Source: Halieaceae bacterium UBA5044 (lineage in GTDB: Bacteria; Pseudomonadota; Gammaproteobacteria; Pseudomonadales; Halieaceae). From it: DNA of 64,000 nt. Below are positions 8,907 through 17,339 of this stretch, piece by piece. The translations under genes and the position numbers were made by a program. Location of the stretch: the NCBI GenBank assembly GCA_002416125.1, contig DIBU01000006.1, positions 124,001 through 188,000 of the forward strand, read 5' to 3'. Position 1 is the stretch's first letter. Every line of letters starts with the position of its first letter. Under the pieces are notes generated by a model. That model saw only the letters and a list, made by a program, of their open reading frames with translations. It was not told where the DNA came from and did not search any database.

Positions 8907-9500
8907 ATGCCGCTGCCCTTCTCACAAGCCTGCGAAAACAACAAGGAGCCGATTCTGGCCCGTTTGCAGCAGCTCTTTGTCGATGCGGGGACGGTACTTG
9001 AGGTGGGGTCGGGGACAGGCCAGCACGCGGTGCATTTTGCCGCCGCCCTGCCCCACCTTCGCTGGCAACCGACAGATCATCCGGACAGTGTGGACAATTG
9101 TCGGGAGCGGGTGCGGGCCGCGGCGCTGCCCAACATCGCTGAACCGCTGGCACTGGATGTCGCCGAGCTCCGGTGGCCTGTGATACACGCGGACATGGCC
9201 TATTCTGCCAATACGGCGCACATCATGTGCTGGACGGAAGTCGAGTGCATGTTCCGGGGGCTGGCCAGGGTGCTGCCGGCGCAAGGCGCGTTTTGCCTGT
9301 ACGGCCCCTTCAGGTATGCCGGCCGCTACAGCAGCGCCAGTAACGCCGCCTTCGATGCCAGCTTACGGGCTCGCGCCGCGCATAGCGGGCTCCGGGACCT
9401 TGATGACCTGCTGGTACTGGCCCGCGACACCGGCTTTGAGCTGGAGTCCGATACGGCAATGCCGGCGAACAATCAGCTGCTGGTATGGCGCAGACACTAG
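8907..9500 (+). CDS. DUF938 family SAM-dependent methyltransferase
   Basis: A 197-aa class I methyltransferase fold of the DUF938 (UPF0585) family. Motif I is LEVGSGTGQH (about 31-40), followed by the acidic strand end WQPTDHPDS and the family-typical ANTAHIMCWTEVE and LYGPFRY segments. The family is widespread in proteobacteria, and the native substrate is not known to me. It follows the PAS/HTH gene by 8 bp on the same strand and converges with cysG (20-bp gap). There is no sign of truncation. Confidence 0.85.
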   Translation: MPLPFSQACENNKEPILARLQQLFVDAGTVLEVGSGTGQHAVHFAAALPHLRWQPTDHPDSVDNCRERVRAAALPNIAEPLALDVAELRWPVIHADMAYSANTAHIMCWTEVECMFRGLARVLPAQGAFCLYGPFRYAGRYSSASNAAFDASLRARAAHSGLRDLDDLLVLARDTGFELESDTAMPANNQLLVWRRH

Positions 9501-9520
9501 CCGCGCGATGGTAACAGGGT

Positions 9521-10957
9521 TCATCCCGCTGTCTGTGGTGTATCGACCCCGAACCAGGCCAGCTCTGACTGCAGGTCCACCACAGAACCGATGATAATCA
9601 GTGTGTGCGCCACGGGCCGTGATTCGGCGACGATCGCGCTGATGCTGCTCAATGTGCCCGTGATAACGCGCTGTTCGGGCAGGGTTGCCCGTTCAATGAC
9701 GGCCACGGGCGTGGCGGGATCACGCCCATGCGCGACCAGCTCGCTGCAAATCACTTCCAGCCCGGCCAGCCCCATGTAGAACACCAGGGTCTCGTTGGGC
9801 GATAAAAACTCCTCCCAACGGTGCTCAAGCCGGTTGTCTTTCAGATAGCCGGCAACAAACCGTACGGATTGGGCGTGTTCACGGTGCGTCAGGGGAATGC
9901 CGGCGTAGCTCGCTGCACCGCTGGCAGCGGTAATCCCCGGTACCACCTGAAACGGGATCTGATGCCGCGCAAGCAGTTCGATCTCCTCACCGCCGCGGCC
10001 AAAGATAAAGGGATCACCACCCTTCAAACGCGCGACGCGACGGCCGTCACGGGCCAGATCCAGCAGGCGCTGGTTGATCCGGGTTTGCGGCACGCTGTGA
10101 TCGGAGCGCTGTTTGCCCACATAGATGCGCTCGGCATCCCGCCGTGCCAGGTCGGTGATGGCCGGATTCACCAGCCTGTCGTAGAGCACGACGTCCGCCG
10201 ACTGCAGTAAGCGCAGCGCCTTGAAGGTCATCAGGTCCGGGTCTCCCGGGCCGGCACCGATCAGGTAAACCTCCCCCTGATTCAGGCTCTTCGGGTTTCG
10301 CTGCTGTTGCGCCAGCAGTGCTGTCAGGCTGTTCTTCGCTTTTTCTGCATTCCCGGAGAGCACCTGTCCTGCGATCGGACCGTCGATGACCTGCTCCCAG
10401 AAGCGCCGCCGGTGTTCCACATCGGGAAGCGCCCGCGCCACGGTATCGCGCAAATCCCGTGCGAAAGCCGCCAGGCGACCGTAGGCCGCGGGCACCATAG
10501 CCTCTATGCGCCGCCGCAATTGCCTTGCCAGCACCGGGCTGGCGCCGTTACTGCCGATGGCAATGACCAGCGGAGACCGGTCGACTATTGCGGGGAAGAT
10601 GAAGCTGCACAGCTCGGGAGAGTCGACTACGTTGACGAGAATACCCGCCGCGGTCGCGTCGGCGGAGATGACGGCGTTGAGTGTCCGGTTCGGGGTGGCC
10701 ACCACCACCAGCCGCGCGCCGGCAAGCTGTTCCGCGCCCCGGTAGGGCTCTGCCAGCCAGCGGTGCTGGCGGTGCTCGCCAGCCTCATCGTGCAGCCCGA
10801 GCAGCCGCAGAAGTTCGTCGCCGGCATCCGGTGCCACGACTGTGATGCAGGCGCCAGCCGCCTGCAGCAGCCGCGCCTTGCGGGTTGCCACCTGGCCACC
10901 GCCGATCAAGACGACCGGCGCGCCTTGTAGCTTCAGGAAGAGTGGCAGCGATTCGAT
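9521..10957 (-). CDS. cysG: Siroheme synthase CysG (apparent ATC start)
   Basis: Trifunctional siroheme synthase, 478 aa. The N-terminal precorrin-2 dehydrogenase/sirohydrochlorin ferrochelatase has the GGGQVATRKARLL dinucleotide-binding loop. The C-terminal uroporphyrinogen-III methyltransferase begins at VYLIGAGPGDPDL (about 232) with VLYDRLV and GGDPFIFGRGGEE. Siroheme is the cofactor of sulfite and nitrite reductases. The odd point is the start. No ATG, GTG or TTG exists upstream of a TTG at 10909, and that TTG would remove the first Rossmann strand. The conserved N-terminus (ESLPLFLKLQG, homologous to the usual M-D-x-LPLF start) is in frame and begins at an ATC codon at 10957, 8 bases after a perfect GGGAGG. 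I therefore annotate ATC. It lies downstream of serS. Confidence 0.85.
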   Translation of the reverse strand: MESLPLFLKLQGAPVVLIGGGQVATRKARLLQAAGACITVVAPDAGDELLRLLGLHDEAGEHRQHRWLAEPYRGAEQLAGARLVVVATPNRTLNAVISADATAAGILVNVVDSPELCSFIFPAIVDRSPLVIAIGSNGASPVLARQLRRRIEAMVPAAYGRLAAFARDLRDTVARALPDVEHRRRFWEQVIDGPIAGQVLSGNAEKAKNSLTALLAQQQRNPKSLNQGEVYLIGAGPGDPDLMTFKALRLLQSADVVLYDRLVNPAITDLARRDAERIYVGKQRSDHSVPQTRINQRLLDLARDGRRVARLKGGDPFIFGRGGEEIELLARHQIPFQVVPGITAASGAASYAGIPLTHREHAQSVRFVAGYLKDNRLEHRWEEFLSPNETLVFYMGLAGLEVICSELVAHGRDPATPVAVIERATLPEQRVITGTLSSISAIVAESRPVAHTLIIIGSVVDLQSELAWFGVDTPQTAG

Positions 10958-10971
10958 GGCAGGAGCCTCCC
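10955..10971 (-). promoter_or_regulatory. Shine-Dalgarno and ATC initiation site of cysG
   Basis: GGGAGG (complement of 10966-10971), an 8-base spacer, then ATC (complement of 10955-10957). The spacing is ideal, and the codon falls exactly where homologues have their initiator Met. The TTG at 10909 has no Shine-Dalgarno. Confidence 0.65.
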
Positions 10972-10985
10972 GGTCGAGTGTCGTC

Positions 10986-12278
10986 TCAGAGTTGGGTCAA
11001 ACCGCCCATGTAGGGCTGCAGCACCGCGGGTATGCTGACACTGCCGTCGGCCTGCTGGTAGTTTTCCAGCAGCGCCACCAGGGTGCGGCCCACCGCCAGC
11101 CCGGAGCCGTTCAGTGTGTGCAGCAGCTCTGGCTTGCCGGTTTCCGGGTTGCGCCAGCGGGCCTGCATGCGGCGCGCCTGGAAGTCACCGAAACTGCTGC
11201 AGGAAGAGATCTCACGGTAGGTGTCCTGTGCCGGCAGCCACACCTCGAGATCGTAGGTGCGCTGTGCAGAAAACCCGGTGTCACCGGCGCACAGGGCCAT
11301 CTTGCGGTAGGGAAGCTCCAGCAACTGCAGAACGCGCTCGGCATGACCGGTCAGCGCATCCAGCGCGTCGGGCGACTGGGCAGGTCGGACCAATTGCACC
11401 AGTTCGACCTTCTCGAACTGGTGCTGGCGAATCATGCCGCGGGTGTCACGGCCATAGCTGCCCGCTTCGCTGCGGAAGCAGGGCGTGTGACAGACGAAAC
11501 GCACGCCCTCCTCGCCCAGTTCGCTATCCTCAAAGATACGGTCGCGGGCAATGTTGGTGACCGGCACTTCGGCTGTGGGTATCAGGTAATAATCCTGCTC
11601 GCCCTGCAGTTTGAACAGATCTTCCTCGAACTTCGGCAGCTGCCCGGTGCCGCGCAGGGAATCGCGATTCACAATATAGGGCACGTAGATTTCGCGATAC
11701 CCGTGCTCCCCGGTGTGCAGATTGAGCATGAACTGGATCAGTGCCCGGTGCAGGCGCGCCAGGGGGCCGTACATGACGGTGAATCGGGAGCCTGTAATCT
11801 TGCCCGCGGTTTCCGCATCCAGCTGCTGCAGTGCCTCGCCGAGTGCCACGTGGTCCCTGACCGGAAAATCAAAGGTTCGAGGTTCGCCGACACGTGCCAC
11901 CTCGACATTGTCCTCCTCGCGCTCGCCATCGGGCACTTCGGGTGCCAGCAGATTGGGCACGCCCAACATAAAGTCTTCCAGCTTGCCCTGTACTGACTTT
12001 GCCTGTTCGGTGAGGTCATCGAGCTGCGAGGCTATCTTGTCCAGCGTCAGGTTGACCTGGGCCTTGGCCTCCTCAACGCTCATGCCCTGCCCGACCAGTT
12101 GGCCGATGGTCTTGGATGCGCGCTTGCGCTCGGCCAGCAGTGCCTGGCTGTCCATATCGGCCTGCTTGCGCTGCGCATCGAGCGCCTCGAAAGTGGCGAC
12201 GTCGAAGCCATAACCGCGCCGTCCAAGCTGCGCCGCGATCGCCTGCGGGTCTTGCCGCACCGCCTTGATATCCAGCAT
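10986..12278 (-). CDS. serS: Seryl-tRNA synthetase
   Basis: Class II aminoacyl-tRNA synthetase, 430 aa, which charges tRNA-Ser (and tRNA-Sec where present). The N-terminal long coiled-coil arm (about residues 30-105, rich in K/E/Q) grips the tRNA extra arm. The catalytic domain has motif 2 around FRSEAGSYGRDTRG and motif 3 around NGSGLAVGRTLVALLENYQ. TAEVPVTN, the serine-binding segment, is intact. Length is normal for the bacterial enzyme. It starts at ATG 12278 and is followed by cysG, whose Shine-Dalgarno begins just after the serS stop. crcB lies 33 bp upstream, so crcB-serS-cysG may form one transcript. Confidence 0.97.
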   Translation of the reverse strand: MLDIKAVRQDPQAIAAQLGRRGYGFDVATFEALDAQRKQADMDSQALLAERKRASKTIGQLVGQGMSVEEAKAQVNLTLDKIASQLDDLTEQAKSVQGKLEDFMLGVPNLLAPEVPDGEREEDNVEVARVGEPRTFDFPVRDHVALGEALQQLDAETAGKITGSRFTVMYGPLARLHRALIQFMLNLHTGEHGYREIYVPYIVNRDSLRGTGQLPKFEEDLFKLQGEQDYYLIPTAEVPVTNIARDRIFEDSELGEEGVRFVCHTPCFRSEAGSYGRDTRGMIRQHQFEKVELVQLVRPAQSPDALDALTGHAERVLQLLELPYRKMALCAGDTGFSAQRTYDLEVWLPAQDTYREISSCSSFGDFQARRMQARWRNPETGKPELLHTLNGSGLAVGRTLVALLENYQQADGSVSIPAVLQPYMGGLTQL

Positions 12279-12311
12279 TGTTCTGTTCCTGTTGTCTGTT
12301 GTGCCGGGCTG

Positions 12312-12686
12312 CTAGAGCAAGGCCCGGGTCAGGGTAATTGCGAGGCCGGCGCCGAGAAAGCAGAACGTGACGCTGGCCAGCACATAGCCGAGTGCCTGCA
12401 GCGCCTGCCCGGACTCCCAGAGCGCAAACGCCTCCAGTGAAAACGTCGAGAAGGTGGTAAATGCCCCGAGGAAGCCCACCATAAGGAGGCCTCTCCAGTC
12501 TGGATGCAGAACCTGCTTCTCCAGCAGGGCAAATACGACACCGATGGCGCAGGAGCCAAGCAGATTGACCAGCAGTGTGCCCAGCGGAAAACCGCCCTGC
12601 CACTGTGCCTGGGTCCACTGTGAGAGCAGATAGCGCGAGACCGAGCCCGCTGCGCCCCCCAATGCAACGAAGACCAGGTACTTCAT
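12312..12686 (-). CDS. crcB: Fluoride ion channel CrcB (Fluc)
   Basis: Small four-helix membrane protein, 124 aa, which exports fluoride as a dual-topology dimer. The family signatures are LGGAAGSVSRYL (first helix), LLVNLLGSCAIG (Asn of the pore) and GFLGAFTTFSTFS (the polar track with the Phe box). ATG at 12686 gives the standard N-terminus; longer in-frame starts add a hydrophilic tail not found in the family. I looked upstream for a fluoride riboswitch and did not see one. It sits between rarA (98-bp gap) and serS. Confidence 0.93.
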   Translation of the reverse strand: MKYLVFVALGGAAGSVSRYLLSQWTQAQWQGGFPLGTLLVNLLGSCAIGVVFALLEKQVLHPDWRGLLMVGFLGAFTTFSTFSLEAFALWESGQALQALGYVLASVTFCFLGAGLAITLTRALL

Positions 12687-12784
12687 GGAATAACCCGCGA
12701 GGTGCAGTTGCCAATGCGCATTGTACTGATTTTTAGCGGTGGGGGCAGCGTCCCGGGCGCCGCCACCCGGGAACCGGGTCGCTT

Positions 12785-14122
12785 TCACGACTTGTTCGGA
12801 TAGCGTTGCCGGCCGCTGGTCTCGTCCAGACTGCGCAGGTACTCGAGTTTTTCGGCGATCTTCTGCTCCAGACCCCGTGCGACCGGAAAGTAGTAGCGCC
12901 GGTCGCTCAGCGCCTCGGGGAAATAGCTTTCTCCCGCCGCGTAACCTCCCGCCTCGTCGTGCGCGTAGCGATAGTCGTCGCCGTGTCCCTCAGCCTTCAT
13001 CAGGGCGGTCGGCGCATTGCGCAGGTGCAGCGGCACCTCCACGCTGCCCTGATTCTGAACCTCCGCAAGGGCCGCCTTGTAGGCGCTGTAGACTGCGTTG
13101 CTTTTCGGCGCGCAGGCGAGGTAGATGACCGCCTGTGCCAGCGCGAGTTCGCCCTCGGGGCTGCCCAGCCGCTCCTGTACTTGCCAGGCATCGAGGCACA
13201 GGCTGAGGGCGCGCGGGTCGGCGTTACCGATGTCCTCGCTGGCCATGCGCGCGATACGGCGTGCCAGGTACAGCGGGTCACACCCGCCATCCAGCATGCG
13301 GCACAACCAGTAAACGGCGGCGTCCGGCGCGGAACCGCGCACGGCCTTGTGCAAGGCGCTGATCTGGTCATAGAACAGGTCACCGCCCTTGTCGAAGCGT
13401 CTCAGCGAGGCCTGCAAGACTTCCTCGAGTGTGCCAGCCGTGATCCTGCGGCGACCGTGCTCCTCGCTGGCCAGGTCGGCAGCCAGTTCCAGCAGATTCA
13501 GTGCGCGGCGGGCATCGCCATCTGCCTGCTCGGCAATCTGTCGCAGGCAGTCGCTGTCCACGACCGTTGCCGGCACCAGCGCCGCCACGCCGCGCTGCAG
13601 AACCTGTTGCAGGTCGTCGGTGCCCAGGGATCGCAGCTTGTAGACTCGTGCCCGCGACAGCAGTGCGTTATTCAATTCGAAGGAAGGGTTTTCGGTGGTG
13701 GCGCCAACAAAGATCACGGTGCCGTCTTCCACGTGAGGCAGAAAGGCGTCCTGCTGGCTCTTGTTGAACCGGTGCACCTCGTCCACAAATAGCACGGTGT
13801 CGCGCCCCGCGAGACGGTGCTGGCGCGCCTGTCCGATTGCCTCGCGTATTTCGCGCACACCGGCCAGCACGGCTGAAAGCTGCAGAAAATGCGCCTCGGC
13901 AGCGCCCGCAACAATGCGTGCCAGGGTGGTCTTGCCGACCCCGGGTGGCCCCCAGAAGATCATCGAGTGGAGTTGGCGTCGTTCGATCGCCTGGCGCAGC
14001 GGCTTGCCCGGTCCGAGCAGGTGTGACTGCCCCGCGAAGCTGTCCAGCGTGTCGGGCCGCAGGCGCGCAGCCAGGGGCTGGTAACCGGCTTTGCCAGCGG
14101 CGCTGAACAGATCCTCCGCCAA
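12785..14122 (-). CDS. rarA: Replication-associated recombination protein A (RarA/MgsA)
   Basis: Clamp-loader-like AAA+ ATPase, 445 aa, which acts at stalled forks and interacts with SSB. Walker A is GPPGVGKTTLAR (about 57-68) and Walker B/DExH is VLFVDEVHRFNKSQQD. The sensor segment is FVGATTENPSFELN, and the C-terminal tetramerisation region (LARRIARMASEDIG) is complete. The start is TTG at 14122 (TTG GCG GAG), which fits the length of Pseudomonas homologues (PLAARLRP at about 16-23); no better codon exists before the lolA stop at 14126. It follows lolA by 3 bp, giving the ftsK-lolA-rarA order common in gammaproteobacteria. Confidence 0.95.
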   Translation of the reverse strand: MAEDLFSAAGKAGYQPLAARLRPDTLDSFAGQSHLLGPGKPLRQAIERRQLHSMIFWGPPGVGKTTLARIVAGAAEAHFLQLSAVLAGVREIREAIGQARQHRLAGRDTVLFVDEVHRFNKSQQDAFLPHVEDGTVIFVGATTENPSFELNNALLSRARVYKLRSLGTDDLQQVLQRGVAALVPATVVDSDCLRQIAEQADGDARRALNLLELAADLASEEHGRRRITAGTLEEVLQASLRRFDKGGDLFYDQISALHKAVRGSAPDAAVYWLCRMLDGGCDPLYLARRIARMASEDIGNADPRALSLCLDAWQVQERLGSPEGELALAQAVIYLACAPKSNAVYSAYKAALAEVQNQGSVEVPLHLRNAPTALMKAEGHGDDYRYAHDEAGGYAAGESYFPEALSDRRYYFPVARGLEQKIAEKLEYLRSLDETSGRQRYPNKS

Positions 14123-14125
14123 GGG

Positions 14126-14749
14126 TTACTCTGCCTGATAGAACAGGTCTGCACCGGGCGGCGGTGCGAAGTCGAACTCGGCAGCTGTCATCGGTGTTTG
14201 CGTGTCCAGCGCACTGAAGGTGATGACCACGCGCTGGTTGAGATTGTCCAGCACTTCCATGCCGAGAATCGCATTGTCTGCCAGCGAGAGTGCCAGTTCC
14301 CGGAACCCACTGCCGCTTCCCTTGGGCACGAGAACAAAGCGCTGCTGCTCATCCCGGTGCACGCTGTAATCCCGGCGCAGCGCCTCGCTGTCGCCGCCCA
14401 GCACCTGTAGTGGCGTCATCGCCTCACTGCCCGCTACCGGGCGGCGCGTCACCGTTTCCAGGTCGCGGTCGTGGTGCCACAGGTAATCGCGGTTGGCGAT
14501 AATCAACTGACTGTCGGGTGCGCGTATCTCCCAGGCAAAGTAGCCGGGCCGCAGCAGCCGGAAACGCCCTTCCGACTCGCTTACGACGTCACCGTCCGCG
14601 GCGTACTGCCGCTGCTGGAACTCGCCCTGCAGGCGCTCGATAGGCTGCAGGGCCTGCAGCAGTTCGTCGACGGCTTCCGCCCGCAGCGGCAGGGGCGCAA
14701 GAAACATGAGCAGCGTGCATAGACGCAATAGGGTCAGTGAATTGGGCAC
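14126..14749 (-). CDS. lolA: Outer-membrane lipoprotein carrier LolA
   Basis: Periplasmic chaperone, 207 aa as annotated, which takes lipoproteins from LolCDE to the outer-membrane receptor LolB. A signal peptide (about 1-24, ending PLRAEA) precedes the unclosed beta-barrel. Family features are LQGEFQQRQY near the mature N-terminus, GRFRLLRPGYFAWEI and the YLWHHDRDLETVTRR segment. Two GTG starts compete. The one at 14791 overlaps the ftsK stop by 2 bases but adds a 14-residue polar leader. The one at 14749 gives a standard signal peptide, with AGGA about 9 bases upstream, and is chosen. Its partners LolCDE are encoded at 38432-41583. Confidence 0.88.
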   Translation of the reverse strand: MPNSLTLLRLCTLLMFLAPLPLRAEAVDELLQALQPIERLQGEFQQRQYAADGDVVSESEGRFRLLRPGYFAWEIRAPDSQLIIANRDYLWHHDRDLETVTRRPVAGSEAMTPLQVLGGDSEALRRDYSVHRDEQQRFVLVPKGSGSGFRELALSLADNAILGMEVLDNLNQRVVITFSALDTQTPMTAAEFDFAPPPGADLFYQAE

Positions 14750-14787
14750 TCTGTCAGTCCTGTGCAAAGAGGGTTCATTGAGTCGGC

Positions 14788-17100
14788 TCACTCTGCCGGC
14801 GGCGGTGCGAGCACTTCGCGCTGCCCGTTGCTGCCCATTTCGCTGACCACTCCGGCCTGCTCCATGGTCTCGATCAGGCGCGCGGCCCGGTTGTAACCGA
14901 TACGCAGCTTGCGCTGTACCGACGATATCGACGCCCGCCGACTCTGGGTTACATAGTGTACGGCCTCGTCATACAGGTTGTCGCTCTCTGGATCTTCGTC
15001 ACCGTTGCTGGCCTGGAGTTCCCCTGCCGTCACCGGGGTGCTGCTACCCTCATCCAGCAGGCCCTCGATATAGCGGGGTTCACCGCGACGCTTCCAGTCC
15101 GCGACCACCCGGTGCACCTCTTCATCGGAGCAGAACGCACCGTGCACGCGTGTGGGCAGCCCGGAGCCCGGAGGCAGGTACAGCATGTCGCCGTGCCCCA
15201 ACAACTGCTCCGCTCCGCCCTGGTCAAGAATGGTGCGCGAGTCGATCTTCGAAGACACCTGAAAGGCAATGCGGGTGGGAATATTGGCCTTGATCAGTCC
15301 GGTAATGACATCGACAGAGGGTCGCTGCGTGGCCAGGATCAGGTGAATGCCAGCGGCCCGCGCCTTCTGCGCAATACGGGCGATCAGCTCCTCCACTTTT
15401 TTGCCCACGATCATCATCATGTCGGCGAATTCGTCGATCACAACCACGATGGAGGGCAGGCGCTCCAGCGGCGGCGCTTCCTGCTCCTCGTCGGTGAGCG
15501 CAAGAATCGGATCGGGCTTCCACAGCGGGTCCGTGATCGGTGTGCCCTCGCGCTCTGCGTCTGCCAGCTTGCGGTTGTAGCCTGCCAGGTTGCGCACGCC
15601 CAGGTGCGCCATCAGCTTGTAGCGACGCTCCATTTCCGCCACGCACCAGCGCAGCCCGTTGGCGGCGTCCTTCATGTCGGTGATTACCGGCGTCAGCAGG
15701 TGTGGAATCCCGTCGTACACCGAGAGTTCAAGCATTTTCGGGTCGACCATGATCAAACGCACATCGGTGGGGGTGGATTTGTAGAGCAGGCTGAGGAGCA
15801 TGGCGTTAACCCCCACGGACTTGCCGGACCCCGTGGTGCCCGCCACCAGCAGGTGGGGCATTTTGCCGAGATCAGCCACCACGGGTTCGCCGGAGATGTC
15901 ATGGCCCAGCGCCAGGGTGAGGGGCGAGCGCGACTGGTCGAAGGCGCGTGAGGACAGCACTTCGCGGAAATTCACGATCTCCCGGTCTTCGTTGGGGATT
16001 TCGATCCCGACCACCGATTTACCGGGGATCACTTCCACCACCCGTACGCTGATAACGGCCAGTGAACGCGCCAGATCCTTGGCCAGGTTGGATATCCGCG
16101 ACACCTTGATACCCGCCGCAGGCTGGATCTCAAACCGGGTGATCACCGGGCCCGGATACACCGCCACCACCTCTGCACTGATGCCGAAGTCGGCCAGCTT
16201 GAGTTCCAGCAGGCGCGACATGGCCGCCAGCGCCTCCTCGGAAAAGCCCTTGGTCGGGTCCTTGGTTTCCGCGTCGAGCAGGCCCAGTGCGGGCAATTCG
16301 CCGGTCACCGGTGCATCGAACAAGGGCTGCTGTTTTTCCTTCTCCGCGCGGTCACTTTTTTCAGGCCGCGGCTTCAGGGGCTTTATCTTTGGAGGTTTAC
16401 GCTGTTTGCTGCGCTCCACATGCTCATCAATCACCGCCTTGCGCGCCTCCAGCGCCTTCTCCCGCTGGCGACGATCACGCACCTGGTCCAGCGATGCCAG
16501 GCACCAGTGACGGATGCGCTGGCCAGCGTTGAGTGTCCACCGACCAAGCCGTTCCATGAGGCGCAGCCAGCTGATATCGGTGAAAATCGTGATGCCGAAC
16601 AGGAAGACAGCCAGCAGAATGAGCCGGCTGCCGATCGCACTGAAGGCCAGACGAAAGCCATCGCCGATCGCCTGCCCGAGGATTCCACCAGCCCCCTGGG
16701 GCAGGCCGGACCCACCGCCGTCGTTGAGCGCTGCCAGCGCTGTGCCGGCGATGATGACCAGCACGAGCCCCAGGGCCCGAATACCAAAGGTCACCCAGTC
16801 AAAGCGCTGGTGCCGGTGGCGCTGCAGCAGAATGACCAGAGCGCGGTAAGCCAGCAGGACGGGGAGCAGGTAGGCCGCGAAGCCGATCAGTGAGAATGCC
16901 ACATCCGCCACCCAGGCGCCGGTAGGGCCACCGGCATTGAGGATGCGCGCCCCCGAACCCGTCGCCGACCAGCCCGGATCACGCGGGCTGTAGGTAACGA
17001 GTGCCAACAACACATAGAGGCAGGCCGCGCTGACGCCAATGAAGGCGCCCTCCCGCAATCGCGGGCCCAGGACGCTGTGCTGACCGGATTTCTCAGGCAC
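14788..17100 (-). CDS. ftsK: DNA translocase FtsK
   Basis: Septal DNA pump, 770 aa, which segregates chromosome termini and activates XerCD at dif. The N-terminus has four to five transmembrane segments (about 20-185), then a short charged linker (about 215-280). The motor domain has Walker A GTTGSGKSVGVNAML and Walker B VVVIDEFADMMM, and the C-terminal winged-helix gamma domain (about 695-760) reads KOPS. The linker is much shorter than in E. coli and like that of Pseudomonas. GTG at 17100 is chosen because AAGGGGA lies about 9 bases upstream; a GTG/ATG pair at 17151-17154 would add 18 residues. It is divergent from trxB. Confidence 0.94.
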   Translation of the reverse strand: MPEKSGQHSVLGPRLREGAFIGVSAACLYVLLALVTYSPRDPGWSATGSGARILNAGGPTGAWVADVAFSLIGFAAYLLPVLLAYRALVILLQRHRHQRFDWVTFGIRALGLVLVIIAGTALAALNDGGGSGLPQGAGGILGQAIGDGFRLAFSAIGSRLILLAVFLFGITIFTDISWLRLMERLGRWTLNAGQRIRHWCLASLDQVRDRRQREKALEARKAVIDEHVERSKQRKPPKIKPLKPRPEKSDRAEKEKQQPLFDAPVTGELPALGLLDAETKDPTKGFSEEALAAMSRLLELKLADFGISAEVVAVYPGPVITRFEIQPAAGIKVSRISNLAKDLARSLAVISVRVVEVIPGKSVVGIEIPNEDREIVNFREVLSSRAFDQSRSPLTLALGHDISGEPVVADLGKMPHLLVAGTTGSGKSVGVNAMLLSLLYKSTPTDVRLIMVDPKMLELSVYDGIPHLLTPVITDMKDAANGLRWCVAEMERRYKLMAHLGVRNLAGYNRKLADAEREGTPITDPLWKPDPILALTDEEQEAPPLERLPSIVVVIDEFADMMMIVGKKVEELIARIAQKARAAGIHLILATQRPSVDVITGLIKANIPTRIAFQVSSKIDSRTILDQGGAEQLLGHGDMLYLPPGSGLPTRVHGAFCSDEEVHRVVADWKRRGEPRYIEGLLDEGSSTPVTAGELQASNGDEDPESDNLYDEAVHYVTQSRRASISSVQRKLRIGYNRAARLIETMEQAGVVSEMGSNGQREVLAPPPAE

Positions 17101-17154
17101 GCTTGAATTTCCCCTTACTGGCGTGGAAAAGACGTTCCCCACGCGCCACATCAC

Positions 17155-17339
17155 TCAGCAATTGTGCCCCATTTTATGATTATATTCAAAAACTTATGGA
17201 AACTATTTAGAATCCACCTCGCCTTTGCCGCGGCGTGGTCTTTACATTAACATAGCCAGCCCAGCCGCCGCCGGGCTGCGCAGCATGCGTCAGTCGCGCA
17301 ACAGGCCACATTTAACACCAGCAACCGGGAAATCACCAC
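17155..17339. promoter_or_regulatory. AT-rich divergent promoter region of ftsK and trxB
   Basis: An AT-rich island in a GC-rich window. On the plus strand, TTCAAA (17185-17190) and TAGAAT (17208-17213) are spaced by 17 bp and could drive trxB with a leader of about 120 bases. On the minus strand a consensus TATAAT lies at 17179-17184 and could be the -10 box of ftsK; its -35 is not clear. Confidence 0.5.

Noticed and set aside
10909..10957. Frameshift at the cysG 5' end
   Set aside because: The frame is continuous from the conserved N-terminus into the Rossmann motif, with a well-placed Shine-Dalgarno; only the start codon is unusual.
12687..12784. Possible fluoride riboswitch before crcB
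   Set aside because: The conserved riboswitch core was not found in the 98-bp gap on the minus strand.
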